Part shown: piece after piece, positions 8,125 to 15,867 of the stretch
Numbering within the stretch: position 1 is the stretch's first letter
Layout of the letters: the number at the start of each line of letters is the position of its first letter
From: an uncultured bacterium
GTDB taxonomy: Bacteria; Patescibacteriota; Patescibacteriia; Magasanikbacterales; UBA922
Assembly: GCA_937861125.1 (NCBI GenBank)
Contig: CALMAY010000038.1
Span: forward strand, 91,942-126,920
Direction of reading: 5' to 3'
DNA length: 34,979 nucleotides
Notes under the pieces: model-generated
Seen by the model: only the letters and a program-made list of their open reading frames with translations
Told to the model about the DNA's origin: nothing
The model's database searches: none
Made by a program: the position numbers and the translations under genes

Positions 8125-8656
8125 ATACAAAACTATATACCATTTCATCAAAAAAACGAATACTGTTTAGTCCTCCTTTGTTTATGATTTGATATACCCA
8201 TCCGTCTTTTTCAAATGTATACATATATCGGATAGATCCATCAAATTCACTGAAACAACGCACTTGTTCTCCAGATAGTCCTTTTAGGGTTATGGATTGC
8301 GTAAGGATTTCATTTGCATTGTCACAACCAGAAGTGGGTGTTATGTTATTGCTTTGTGCCAAGGATGGAGAATATATGAGTAGGTTGATAGTGTCCCTTA
8401 TGCTCTCATTTTGATCTTGAGATATTGTGCCAAAAGCAAAATCGCAAATAGTATCATTTGTACAGTCGGTCTGTGCTGGTGTTTTAACTGGCCAGCCGTA
8501 CGGGTGGTCTATTTCAAAATGAATACTATCATTTTTATATACATATGTATCCCAATTGGTTTTTTCTTTGTGTATTTTGAAATAAAATAGTATTGTTATT
8601 ATGCAGATACTTATGTTGATAAAAAAGAGTGTCCATGTTTTTGTGGTCAGTGACAT
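8117..8656 (-). CDS. Membrane-anchored orphan protein
   Basis: From ATG 8656 the 179-residue product starts MSLTTKTWTLFFINISICII, an N-terminal signal anchor, followed by an extracytoplasmic domain with several cysteines (TDCTNDTICDF, SGCDNANE, EQVRCFSEF) that may form disulphides. The strand-rich C-terminal half (RYMYTFEKDGWVYQIINKG) resembles small beta-sheet surface domains of the PsbP type, but I cannot assign a family. An in-frame upstream start at 8698 is possible, but TATACT at 8670-8675 (minus strand) lies 13 bases before ATG 8656, which supports the shorter form and a very short leader. The gene is AT-richer than uvrA and uvrC. Confidence 0.65.
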   Translation of the reverse strand: MSLTTKTWTLFFINISICIITILFYFKIHKEKTNWDTYVYKNDSIHFEIDHPYGWPVKTPAQTDCTNDTICDFAFGTISQDQNESIRDTINLLIYSPSLAQSNNITPTSGCDNANEILTQSITLKGLSGEQVRCFSEFDGSIRYMYTFEKDGWVYQIINKGGLNSIRFFDEMVYSFVLL

Positions 8657-8729
8657 ATAATATGGTGTAAGTATAAATAGTCTTAAAATTAGTACCAAAT
8701 GATTACTTTCATTTTACCTTAGAATGCGC

Positions 8730-8735
8730 TACACT
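8730..8735 (+). promoter_or_regulatory. Likely -10 element of uvrC
   Basis: TACACT lies 11 bases before the uvrC ATG, so the transcript would have a leader of about 5 nt. The -35 region is weak (TTTCAT at 17-bp spacing). Confidence 0.35.
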
Positions 8736-8746
8736 AGCAATGTTAT

Positions 8747-10015
8747 ATGATTCAAGACATCCTCAAAAACCTCCCAGACCAATCGGGTATCTACCTCTTT
8801 TATAGTCAGAAAAAAGAGCTGATCTACGTTGGTAAAGCGACGTCGCTCAAAAGTCGTGTCTCTTCGTATTTTCGTGGTCCACGCTCTAGTCGTCCGATAG
8901 AGCAGATGATGCACGAGGTAGTGGATATCAAATGGAAGACGACAGATTCGGCACTGGAGGCGGCGATCCTTGAGTCTGTGTATATCAAAAAATATTTACC
9001 AAAGTACAATGTCGATGGAAAAGATGATAAGAGTTGGAATTATATTGTCATTACCAATGAAGCGTATCCCCAGGTCAAGACGTTTCGACAGCGGGAGATG
9101 GAGATGATAAAAAAGAATAAAGAGCAAGATACAAAAAACAAAACAGAGAATGAGTTTCTGTATGTGTTTGGTCCATATCCTGGACTCAACAGTGCTGCAG
9201 CGATGAAGATACTTCGACGTATGTTTTTGTTTTCGACGTGTCAGAAGATGATAGGAAAAAAACAACAAAACAAGTCATGCTTGTATCGTCAAATGGGGCA
9301 ATGCCTCGGTGTGTGTACGGGAGAAATTACCCCAAAAGAATACAAAGCAAAAGTGATTCGTCCACTCGCGACATTTTTGTCTGGAAAAAAGAAGCAGGTG
9401 ATTACCGATTTTGAAAAACAGATGAAACGTGCAGCGAAAAGTGAGGATTTTGAGACAGCTGCACGGCTTCGTGATCAACTCAAACAACTTGAGAGAATTC
9501 AGGATATTGCAATGATTAATTCCTCTTTTACAATGGATAGAAAAGAGATCTCAAAAGGTGTGTCTCGTATTGAAGGGTTTGACATTTCAAATCTGGGTAG
9601 TACTGGAAAAGTGGGGAGTATGGTCGTATTCGTTGATGGGTATCCAGACAAACACGAGTACCGTAAATTTACAATAAAGACAGTCGAGGGACAGAGTGAT
9701 GTGGATTGTCTGGAGGAGGTGATTCGTCGTCGACTCAAGCATAGTGAGTGGCAGTCTCCTGACATCTTTTTGATCGATGGTGGCTTACCGCAAGTCAACA
9801 AAGTGCAATCCATTTTTGATGAGCTCGGTATTTTGACACCAGTGGTCGGTATTGCCAAGGGTCCAGAGCGTAAGAGAAATGATTTCGTCTTTCCAAAACC
9901 AAATAAAACGGTGATGCTATGGGTCAAACAGAATGAAGAAGTACTGGTCCGTGTGCGTGATGAGGCGCATCGATTCGCAATTACCTTTCAGCGGTCAAAG
10001 CGAACAATCTCATAG
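8747..10015 (+). CDS. uvrC: Excinuclease ABC subunit C (UvrC), lacking the C-terminal HhH region
   Basis: UvrC makes both incisions in nucleotide excision repair. The N-terminal GIY-YIG nuclease (3' incision) shows SGIYLFY (13-19), IYVGKATSLKSRVSSYF, and the catalytic Glu helix. The Cys cluster of the linker (CQK...CLYRQMGQCLGVC) is present, followed by the UVR motif DFETAARLRDQLKQLERI that binds UvrB. The RNase H-like endonuclease (5' incision) has GFDISNLG (Asp about 279), LIDGGLPQV (Asp344) and RDEAHRFA. The protein stops at RSKRTIS, exactly where the tandem helix-hairpin-helix DNA-binding domain normally begins. At 422 residues it is about 190 shorter than E. coli UvrC. No frameshifted HhH remnant is visible before the terminator, so the short form appears natural. 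Confidence 0.95.
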   Translation: MIQDILKNLPDQSGIYLFYSQKKELIYVGKATSLKSRVSSYFRGPRSSRPIEQMMHEVVDIKWKTTDSALEAAILESVYIKKYLPKYNVDGKDDKSWNYIVITNEAYPQVKTFRQREMEMIKKNKEQDTKNKTENEFLYVFGPYPGLNSAAAMKILRRMFLFSTCQKMIGKKQQNKSCLYRQMGQCLGVCTGEITPKEYKAKVIRPLATFLSGKKKQVITDFEKQMKRAAKSEDFETAARLRDQLKQLERIQDIAMINSSFTMDRKEISKGVSRIEGFDISNLGSTGKVGSMVVFVDGYPDKHEYRKFTIKTVEGQSDVDCLEEVIRRRLKHSEWQSPDIFLIDGGLPQVNKVQSIFDELGILTPVVGIAKGPERKRNDFVFPKPNKTVMLWVKQNEEVLVRVRDEAHRFAITFQRSKRTIS

Positions 10016-10024
10016 TATATATAA

Positions 10025-10054
10025 AAACATCCGTACATAGACGGATGTTTTGTT
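10025..10054. terminator. Bidirectional terminator after uvrC
   Basis: AAACATCCGT (10025-10034) pairs perfectly with ACGGATGTTT (10041-10050) around ACATAG. A tracts precede and T tracts follow, so it also serves the minus-strand gene ending at 10053. Confidence 0.85.
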
Positions 10055-10379
10055 ATTCTTTTGTCGGGAGTGTCCGTGTTTTGTTACTGTCTGAAAGAAT
10101 CGCATCTATCTCATCTTTTGGAACATCTTCATCATCAGTATTTTCTGGTACTGTTATTTCTCCTTCTTCTCCTCCTCCTTCTTCTTCTCCGAACCCGGCT
10201 CTATTATTTGTGTCATCATCCGCCTCTTCGCCTTCATTAGTATTTGAAACTATGTGAGCTAATTCTGCTACTCCAAGTGTAGGTAATTTTGTGTCACTTT
10301 CTGGAACTGCAAACCAATCGTGTGAATCTCCTTCTACTTTTGGAGGAACTGGAGGTTTTGATGTTTCTGGATTATTCAT
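10053..10379 (-). CDS. Acidic, low-complexity orphan protein
   Basis: From ATG 10379 the product has 108 residues, starts MNNPETSKPPVPPKVEGD and contains an acidic glycine/glutamate tract (GFGEEEGGGEEGEI) and further Asp/Glu runs. It is probably largely disordered and has no membrane segment. The start lies 4 bases after the stop of the upstream minus-strand gene at 10384, so the two form an operon ending at the uvrC-side terminator. Function unknown. A longer frame reaches 10469 but overlaps the neighbour. Confidence 0.55.
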   Translation of the reverse strand: MNNPETSKPPVPPKVEGDSHDWFAVPESDTKLPTLGVAELAHIVSNTNEGEEADDDTNNRAGFGEEEGGGEEGEITVPENTDDEDVPKDEIDAILSDSNKTRTLPTKE

Positions 10380-10383
10380 AGAA

Positions 10384-10698
10384 TTATTTTTTTGTTGGTC
10401 GACGCAGGATGGCTGCGTCTGGCGTGTCTGGTCGGTGTCGTGCTCGTTCCTGTGCTGCAATTTCTGCAATGGTTAACGAGGGGATACCACCAGTGGCAGT
10501 TTCTTGTCGTTCTCTTCGTACGGCTTTTATTATTTCTGGTGGAATCTCTGTTCCGTATGGAGGTGTGTCACTGTCTCTTAGTGGGTGTGTTTTTGCATCA
10601 AGTTTGTTCATCTCGGAACCAAGTATCTGCTCTTCCTTTGCTATGACGCTAGGCTGTGTTGTCTCATCTCGGTCCCAAGGAGATTTTGGTTCTGTCAT
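10384..10698 (-). CDS. Small charged orphan protein
   Basis: This 104-residue hydrophilic protein is rich in Pro, Glu, Arg and Thr (PPYGTEIPPEIIKAVRRERQE, then a helical AEIAAQERARHR segment). I recognise no domain. It starts at ATG 10698, preceded on the minus strand by TATACT within an AT-rich region shared with the divergent mraZ promoter. It overlaps nothing and is followed 4 bases later by the acidic orphan gene. Confidence 0.55.
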   Translation of the reverse strand: MTEPKSPWDRDETTQPSVIAKEEQILGSEMNKLDAKTHPLRDSDTPPYGTEIPPEIIKAVRRERQETATGGIPSLTIAEIAAQERARHRPDTPDAAILRRPTKK

Positions 10699-10782
10699 AT
10701 AGTTTTATGCATATGAATATATGTAGTATATCTATTTTTTTTGAAAAAACCAATATCTGTGGATAACTCTAGGTTTATTTCC

Positions 10783-10811
10783 TTGTAAAAACCCATAAAA
10801 GGGTATAAAAT
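10783..10811 (+). promoter_or_regulatory. mraZ promoter
   Basis: TTGTAA, 17 bp, TAAAAT. Predicted start is near 10818, inside the MraZ repeats, giving a leader of about 50 nt. Confidence 0.6.
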
Positions 10812-10840
10812 GGTGTGTAGTGGTATGAAGTGGGATAAAT
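10801..10840 (+). promoter_or_regulatory. MraZ operator: four repeats at 10-bp period
   Basis: Four consecutive 10-bp blocks begin GGGTATAAAA, TGGTGTGTAG, TGGTATGAAG and TGGGATAAAT. Each carries a (T/G)GG(G/T) core at the same position. MraZ is known to bind tandem TGGGN or GTGGG-like repeats spaced by one helical turn upstream of its own gene. Here the array overlaps the -10 and start site, which fits autorepression. Confidence 0.8.
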
Positions 10841-10869
10841 GCTTGTCATTCTACCTCAACCATACATAT

Positions 10870-11301
10870 ATGTTTATCGGCGAATTCTCTCACACACTAG
10901 ACGAAAAGGGCCGTGTATCGGTACCAAAAAAGTTCCGTACCGCCCTTGAAGATGGTGTTGTTTTGACGCGTGGACTCGACAACTGTTTGTTTGTCTACAC
11001 CAAAACAGAGTGGGAGAAACTTGCTGAGAAACTTGCCTCACTGCCATTTGCTCAGGCGAACACACGTGCATTTGCACGTCTGATGCTCGCTGGTGCGATG
11101 GACGCTGAGGTGGACAAACAGGGACGTGTGGTAGTACCAGAGTATCTGCGTACCTTTGCCAAACTCGGCAAAGACGTGGTAATCGCTGGACTCTACAATC
11201 GCCTAGAAATCTGGGATCAAGAAACATGGTCAGCGTACAAAGAAAAAACAGAGGCAGAGAGTGGTGAGATTGCAGAGCGGATGGCAGAACTTGGTGTCTA
11301 A
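10870..11301 (+). CDS. mraZ: Transcriptional regulator MraZ
   Basis: MraZ is a ring-forming, DNA-binding regulator of the division and cell wall cluster. The 143-residue protein starts MFIGEFSHTLDEKGRVSVPKKF and has two SpoVT-AbrB half-domains, the second around DAEVDKQGRVVVPEYLR. This is the usual size and start, which is why I choose ATG 10870 over the upstream GTG at 10810, which lies inside the operator. It heads an operon with rsmH (5-base gap) and the FtsL-like gene. Confidence 0.95.
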   Translation: MFIGEFSHTLDEKGRVSVPKKFRTALEDGVVLTRGLDNCLFVYTKTEWEKLAEKLASLPFAQANTRAFARLMLAGAMDAEVDKQGRVVVPEYLRTFAKLGKDVVIAGLYNRLEIWDQETWSAYKEKTEAESGEIAERMAELGV

Positions 11302-11306
11302 TCTCT

Positions 11307-12212
11307 ATGAGACACGTGCCAGTTCTCCTCCATGAAGTAATTGAGTTGCTTCAGCTCAAATCGGGTGCACATATTATTGATTGTACACTCGGAGACGGTG
11401 GGCATTCAGAAGAGATTCTCAAACACATTGGACCAAACGGGCGACTGTTGGGTATCGATGCAGATGATGAGTCTCTCGCTCGTGCTCAGTCGTATCTCTC
11501 CGCGTTTACAGGTCAGACCATGTTTGTCAGAGACAACTTTGTTCATCTGAGATCAATTATTGAGCAGACGAGATTTACTCCAGTCAACGGAATTCTCATG
11601 GATTTCGGATGGAGTTCACCACAGTTTGCTGATCGAGGAAGAGGATTTAGTTTTCAAAACCCAGATGAGTCGCTCGATATGCGGTATCAAACGACAGAAG
11701 GGCAAACAGCCGCAGACATAGTCAATACATATACTGAAAAAGAAATAGAAATAATACTCAGAGAATACGGTGAAGAAAAATTAAGTAAAGAAATAGCAAA
11801 TAACATTATTGAATCTAGAAAAATAAAACAAATACATACAGTCGGAGATTTGGTAGAAATTATCCTGCAGACATATAGAAAAAAATTAAAAACAGAAAAA
11901 GAAATACCATGGATTGGTGGGCTCCATCCCGCCACAAAAAGTTTTCAAGCAATTCGTATAGAAGTCAATCAAGAATTGCGAGTGATCAAAGAAGTACTGC
12001 CACAGGCAGTTGATGCACTTGCTTTAGGTGGACGGTTGGCAGTGATTACCTTCCATTCACTCGAAGATAGAATCGTCAAACATTATTTCAAATCAGTCTC
12101 TACGAATACTATTCGTATCATTACTAAAAAACCTATCGAAGCGAGTGATGCTGAGTATGAGAATAACCCTCCCTCACGCAGTGCCAAACTTCGAGTGATT
12201 GAAAAAATATGA
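11307..12212 (+). CDS. rsmH: 16S rRNA (cytosine(1402)-N4)-methyltransferase RsmH
   Basis: RsmH methylates N4 of C1402 of 16S rRNA using SAM. The 301-residue protein starts MRHVPVLLHEVIELL and shows the SAM-binding strand IDCTLGDGGHSEEIL, GIDADDESL, then GILMDFGWSSPQFADRGRGFSF, and the C-terminal HPATKSFQAIRIEVNQEL and ITFHSLEDRIVKHYF motifs. Family length is about 310. The helical insert (about nt 11720-11920) is markedly A-rich and uses AGA/ATA codons, unlike the CGT-rich flanks. The gene overlaps the next by ATGA. Confidence 0.96.
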   Translation: MRHVPVLLHEVIELLQLKSGAHIIDCTLGDGGHSEEILKHIGPNGRLLGIDADDESLARAQSYLSAFTGQTMFVRDNFVHLRSIIEQTRFTPVNGILMDFGWSSPQFADRGRGFSFQNPDESLDMRYQTTEGQTAADIVNTYTEKEIEIILREYGEEKLSKEIANNIIESRKIKQIHTVGDLVEIILQTYRKKLKTEKEIPWIGGLHPATKSFQAIRIEVNQELRVIKEVLPQAVDALALGGRLAVITFHSLEDRIVKHYFKSVSTNTIRIITKKPIEASDAEYENNPPSRSAKLRVIEKI

Positions 12213-12559
12213 CACATGCTACTATCCATGCACAACTCAATCCATTTGCTCAGCAACGTGCTGCAAAGCAACGTCAGGTTGCTGTTTGGATGAATGTTCT
12301 TTGTCTTTGCTTGTTTGTCGTATTTTCATTTCTGTACATCACCAAGACAAGTGCGCTCTCAACTCGTGGGTACAGTATCGCTGATTTAGAAAAACAAAAA
12401 GTAACACTTGAACGCGAAACACAAAAGCTCGAAGTGCGTATTGCACAAGAGAGGTCACTTGATCGTGTGATTGCTCGAATGAATGGTATAGGAATGGTGC
12501 CGCTAGAAGGTATTGCGTATGCATCAACTGTGCCAAATACACTTGTCGCACTTCGTTAA
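12209..12559 (+). CDS. FtsL-like bitopic division protein
   Basis: This 116-residue protein has a cytoplasmic N-terminus, one membrane helix (about 28-45, MNVLCLCLFVVFSFLYI) and a periplasmic coiled coil (DLEKQKVTLERETQKLEVRIAQERSL). That is the architecture of FtsL/septum formation initiators, which scaffold the divisome with FtsB and FtsQ. Position immediately after rsmH, with a 4-base ATGA overlap, is the classic ftsL location. Sequence conservation in FtsL is low, so the call rests on architecture and synteny. No ftsI or mur gene follows; a terminator does. Confidence 0.75.
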   Translation: MTHATIHAQLNPFAQQRAAKQRQVAVWMNVLCLCLFVVFSFLYITKTSALSTRGYSIADLEKQKVTLERETQKLEVRIAQERSLDRVIARMNGIGMVPLEGIAYASTVPNTLVALR

Positions 12560-12572
12560 AAACATATTTCTC

Positions 12573-12607
12573 AAAAAAGCCTGACTCTGTTGTAGAGGCT
12601 TTTTTGT
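12573..12607 (+). terminator. Terminator of the mraZ-rsmH-ftsL operon
   Basis: AAAAAAGCCT (12573-12582) pairs with AGGCTTTTTT (12596-12605) around a 13-nt loop, followed by more T residues. Confidence 0.88.
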
Positions 12608-12612
12608 TTTTG

Positions 12613-12621
12613 TGTTATACT
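12613..12621 (+). promoter_or_regulatory. Extended -10 promoter of the membrane protein/Clp operon
   Basis: TGTTATACT is an extended -10. The predicted leader to ATG 12734 is about 105 nt and includes the hairpin at 12650-12712. Confidence 0.45.
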
Positions 12622-12628
12622 ACCTATG

Positions 12629-12719
12629 AAATTAAAAAGAAAAAGATACAAGGATACAAACGTAATCGAATGGTACAATTAAGTTTTTGATTTGTTTATA
12701 TCTTGTATCCTTTTAATTT
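12629..12719 (+). repeat. Imperfect inverted repeat in the leader of the Clp operon
   Basis: AAGGATACAA (12650-12659) pairs perfectly with TTGTATCCTT (12703-12712). A second register pairs AAATTAAAA (12629-12637) with TTTTAATTT (12711-12719) plus GATACAAG (12645-12652) with CTTGTATC (12702-12709). The two registers compete because GATACAA is duplicated in the left arm. Confidence 0.55.
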
Positions 12720-12733
12720 TGGATTTTCCGTCT

Positions 12734-13090
12734 ATGTGGATCATTGTCCTACAACGCATCACTGTCCAATTTATCTTGGATGTCTTGTATTTTCCACTGT
12801 GGTGGTATAGTGCTGGTGCATGGACGGCGTTACAATTTTGTGTTCAACTATTTTTGGATCAGCAGACGAAACTTGCGCCGATCTTGTGGCTCAAAAATTT
12901 ATTTGTTCCAATGTATGGGCAGTATGATTGGCAGGGGAGAATTGTCAGTGTCTTTGTCCGTTTTGCTAATGTCTGTATTCGTTCATTGATTGTTGTGATG
13001 TGGGCATGTTTTTATCTGGTAGGATTTATAGTGTATTTACTGGTACCGATATGTTTGGTTGGGCTTTTGTTTCGTTCTTTGTTTGCATAA
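12734..13090 (+). CDS. Small polytopic membrane protein paired with the Clp-like ATPase
   Basis: From ATG 12734 the product has 118 residues and about three hydrophobic segments (near residues 5-45 and a long one at about 85-118), separated by the loop LKNLFVPMYGQYDWQGRIVS with RFANVCIRS after it. I cannot name a family. The next gene starts 3 bases after its stop, so the pair is almost certainly co-expressed, and both products are membrane bound. A role as partner or anchor of the Clp-like ATPase is inferred from this coupling. An upstream in-frame start at 12692 falls in the leader hairpin and is less likely. Confidence 0.65.
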   Translation: MWIIVLQRITVQFILDVLYFPLWWYSAGAWTALQFCVQLFLDQQTKLAPILWLKNLFVPMYGQYDWQGRIVSVFVRFANVCIRSLIVVMWACFYLVGFIVYLLVPICLVGLLFRSLFA

Positions 13091-13093
13091 TAT

Positions 13094-15838
13094 ATGCAGT
13101 TTGAAAAAGCAGTTACACAAACCATCATTCGTTGTCCGCTCTGTCAGGGTATGGATGCAGCATTGTTTTCTCATTGTCGAGTATGTCAGGGGATGCGTGT
13201 AGGGATGGTTGATGGTGATACGTTTGTGTATTTCAAACGTCCGTTTACGAGCTATGATACGTTGACTCGTCGGGTATTGCCGTACGTATATACATTTGAA
13301 CGATTTGGTGCGGTGGCACTAGCGCTATCGACAGCGGGTTTGTTTGTTTGGTCATTGTACCAGCGTGATGAGCTGAACGTATCTACACTTGTTCGTTTGT
13401 TTGAAACGCCAATTGTATCAGATAGCTTGTTGTATCTTTCCCTCGCTTCGTGGTGTTTTTTGTTGTATCGTAGTACAGCACTACGTCATGTCAAAAAATT
13501 CTTTCGGTATCATCACGAGCAGGATGCAGTAAAAAATTTGGATGTGACAACTTGGGATAGTATTCGCGCATTATCACATAGGACAAAAAAAGATATTGGG
13601 GTATATACATCAATTGATTTCGATACTGCACTGGATCGTGCGTACATGTGGGCCAAAAAAACGTATGCCCAAGAAATACTTCCAGAGCACATATGTTTAG
13701 CGTTACTCTCTGATTCCTCGATTCGTTCATTGTGTATTCGTTTGCAAATTTCTCCAAAAACATTGCAGTCTGCTATTACGAAAGGGCTCAAATCTTCATC
13801 TAATATTGATGTATCTCCACAGCTTACTGATACGTTTTATAATATGGTATTTTGTGCGTATCGTGATGCCAAAGAACACAAACTCTATCGTGTCGGTGCT
13901 ACTGAATTATTTTTGGCGTGTATTACTCATAGCGAGGCGCTACAGGAAATACTCTATGATCTCGACGTTGATGCGACGATGGTTCACAATATGCTCTCAT
14001 GGATTCGAATGAATGAAACAATTCGTCTACGTAACCAAGAAATGCGCGCAATTGGCTCCACTCGCAATAAATATGGACTGGATCGGGCAATGACTGCGGT
14101 GGCGACACCGTATCTCAATAGTTTCAGTACCGATATTACCGTCTCGGCACAGTATGGACAGCTTGAAGCGACAGTGGCACGTGACAAAGAAATTGACGAG
14201 GTGTTTCGTATTATTGATGCAGGTAAGCAGAGTGTGGTCCTCGTCGGAGATCGTGGTGTGGGTAAGACAGCGATTATCAACGGTATTGCGCAGCGTATGG
14301 TGGCAGAAGATATTCCAAAACGCCTACAGGATAAACGATTGGTGCAGCTTTCTATCTCATCATTGTTAGCTGGTACCACTATCTCTGGTGCGCAGGAGCG
14401 ACTGCTACGCATCATGCATGAGGTGCGCCGTGCGGGCAATATCATGCTTTTTATTCCAAACATTCATGATTTGATTGGTGGAAGTACAATTGCTGGTGGG
14501 GAAGGTATGGATGTCTCTGAGGTGCTCGCTGAGACACTTTCAGCAGGACATTTTCTCACCTTTGCGACGACGACAACGGATGGGTACAATCGTCACATGC
14601 TTAATAGTGAAGTAGGTCAAATGTTTTCAAAAGTGGCAGTAGAAGAGATGAATGAAACGCAAGCGATAGAGGCGCTTGAGTCCAAGGTGGCATTGGTAGA
14701 GTATCGTCAACGTGTCTTTTTTGCGTATAGTGCATTGCAAAAAGCAGTGGAATATGCGACGAAATTTTTACATGATCAGCGGTTGCCTGAGAGTGCCCTA
14801 CATATTATCGCCGAAGCAGCGAGTGCGGTACGCAGTAGCAAGGGGCAACATGCACTCGTCACTGATGAGGATATCGCTGGGATTGTCGGTCAAAAGACGG
14901 GTATTCCTGTCTCGGCCCTCTCGGACGATGAATCTAGTAAACTCCTTCATCTGGAGGAAGTGATGCATACGCGTGTGATTGGGCAGACGGAGGCAGTCTC
15001 ACTCGTCGCCAATGCACTGCGTCGTGCTCGTGCCAATGTACGCAGTAGTGGGCGTCCGATTGCTAACTTTCTTTTCTTGGGTCCAACAGGTGTGGGTAAG
15101 ACTGAGCTCGCAAAGACAATTGCTGAAGTATATTTTGGTGGTGAGGAGCGTATGGTGCGACTCGACATGAGTGAGTACCAAGACACGGCCTCGGTCTATC
15201 GTCTGATAGGTCAGCCGGGGGTGCAGGGGAGTGGCATACTCACCGAAGCAGTACGACAAAAACCATTTTCTCTTGTTCTCCTCGACGAGCTCGAAAAAGC
15301 ACATAGGGATGTCCTCAATATTTTCTTGCAGGTGTTTGATGACGGACGTTTGACGGATAGTACTGGTCGTGTGATCGATTTTACCAACACTATTGTGATT
15401 GCGACGAGTAATGCAGGAACTGCGTATGTGCAGGAGCAGACAGCTGCTGGAGTAGACCTTGAGGAGATCAAGCAAGCGCTGCTTTCCAAAGAACTTCGTG
15501 ATTACTATCGTCCAGAATTCCTCAACCGTTTTGATAGTATCGTTCTCTTCCGTCCTCTGACACGAGACAATATCAAACAAGTCGCATCACTGATGCTTCG
15601 TTCAATTGGTAAAACACTCGAGACTGATCAGGGTGTGACGCTCGAAGTCACTGATGCAGCGCTCGAGTCTCTTGCTGCTGTTGGGTTTGATCCACAGTTT
15701 GGTGCTCGCCCGATGCGTCGTGCGATCCAAGACACTGTACAAAACGCCTTAGCAGAGTTGATTTTGGAAAAGAAATTACAACGTCGTGATGTAGTGGTGC
15801 TTGGAGAGGGATTGAAAATGGTGGTGAAACGATCATAA
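13094..15838 (+). CDS. Membrane-anchored ClpA/ClpC-type AAA+ ATPase with degenerate first Walker B
   Basis: The 914-residue protein belongs to the double-AAA+ Hsp100/Clp unfoldase family. Order: an N-terminal Cys cluster (C14, C17, C28, C31, zinc-ribbon-like); two membrane helices (about 71-90 and 111-126); a Clp N-domain (about 175-310); AAA1 with Walker A GDRGVGKT (385-392); AAA2 with Walker A GPTGVGKT (663-670), Walker B LLDE (Asp731, Glu732), sensor TSNAG and RPEFLNRFD. In AAA1 the Walker B reads LFIPNIHDLIG, with Pro455-Asn456 replacing Asp-Glu, so AAA1 likely binds but does not hydrolyse ATP. The ClpB/ClpC middle domain is absent, and no (L/I/V)GF ClpP-binding tripeptide is visible after the AAA2 sensor. 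It may be an unfoldase without ClpP. Follows the small membrane protein by 3 bases. Confidence 0.9.
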   Translation: MQFEKAVTQTIIRCPLCQGMDAALFSHCRVCQGMRVGMVDGDTFVYFKRPFTSYDTLTRRVLPYVYTFERFGAVALALSTAGLFVWSLYQRDELNVSTLVRLFETPIVSDSLLYLSLASWCFLLYRSTALRHVKKFFRYHHEQDAVKNLDVTTWDSIRALSHRTKKDIGVYTSIDFDTALDRAYMWAKKTYAQEILPEHICLALLSDSSIRSLCIRLQISPKTLQSAITKGLKSSSNIDVSPQLTDTFYNMVFCAYRDAKEHKLYRVGATELFLACITHSEALQEILYDLDVDATMVHNMLSWIRMNETIRLRNQEMRAIGSTRNKYGLDRAMTAVATPYLNSFSTDITVSAQYGQLEATVARDKEIDEVFRIIDAGKQSVVLVGDRGVGKTAIINGIAQRMVAEDIPKRLQDKRLVQLSISSLLAGTTISGAQERLLRIMHEVRRAGNIMLFIPNIHDLIGGSTIAGGEGMDVSEVLAETLSAGHFLTFATTTTDGYNRHMLNSEVGQMFSKVAVEEMNETQAIEALESKVALVEYRQRVFFAYSALQKAVEYATKFLHDQRLPESALHIIAEAASAVRSSKGQHALVTDEDIAGIVGQKTGIPVSALSDDESSKLLHLEEVMHTRVIGQTEAVSLVANALRRARANVRSSGRPIANFLFLGPTGVGKTELAKTIAEVYFGGEERMVRLDMSEYQDTASVYRLIGQPGVQGSGILTEAVRQKPFSLVLLDELEKAHRDVLNIFLQVFDDGRLTDSTGRVIDFTNTIVIATSNAGTAYVQEQTAAGVDLEEIKQALLSKELRDYYRPEFLNRFDSIVLFRPLTRDNIKQVASLMLRSIGKTLETDQGVTLEVTDAALESLAAVGFDPQFGARPMRRAIQDTVQNALAELILEKKLQRRDVVVLGEGLKMVVKRS

Positions 15839-15867
15839 ATAAAACCTCCTAGAAACGTTCCCTTATA

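Noticed and set aside
9970-10050. uvrC as a frameshifted pseudogene
   Set aside because: No HhH coding remnant follows in any frame; the stop is directly followed by a terminator.
12627-12683. 18-codon basic ORF after TATACT
   Set aside because: The ATG lies 5 bases from the -10, before any plausible transcription start; the segment is better explained as a hairpin leader.
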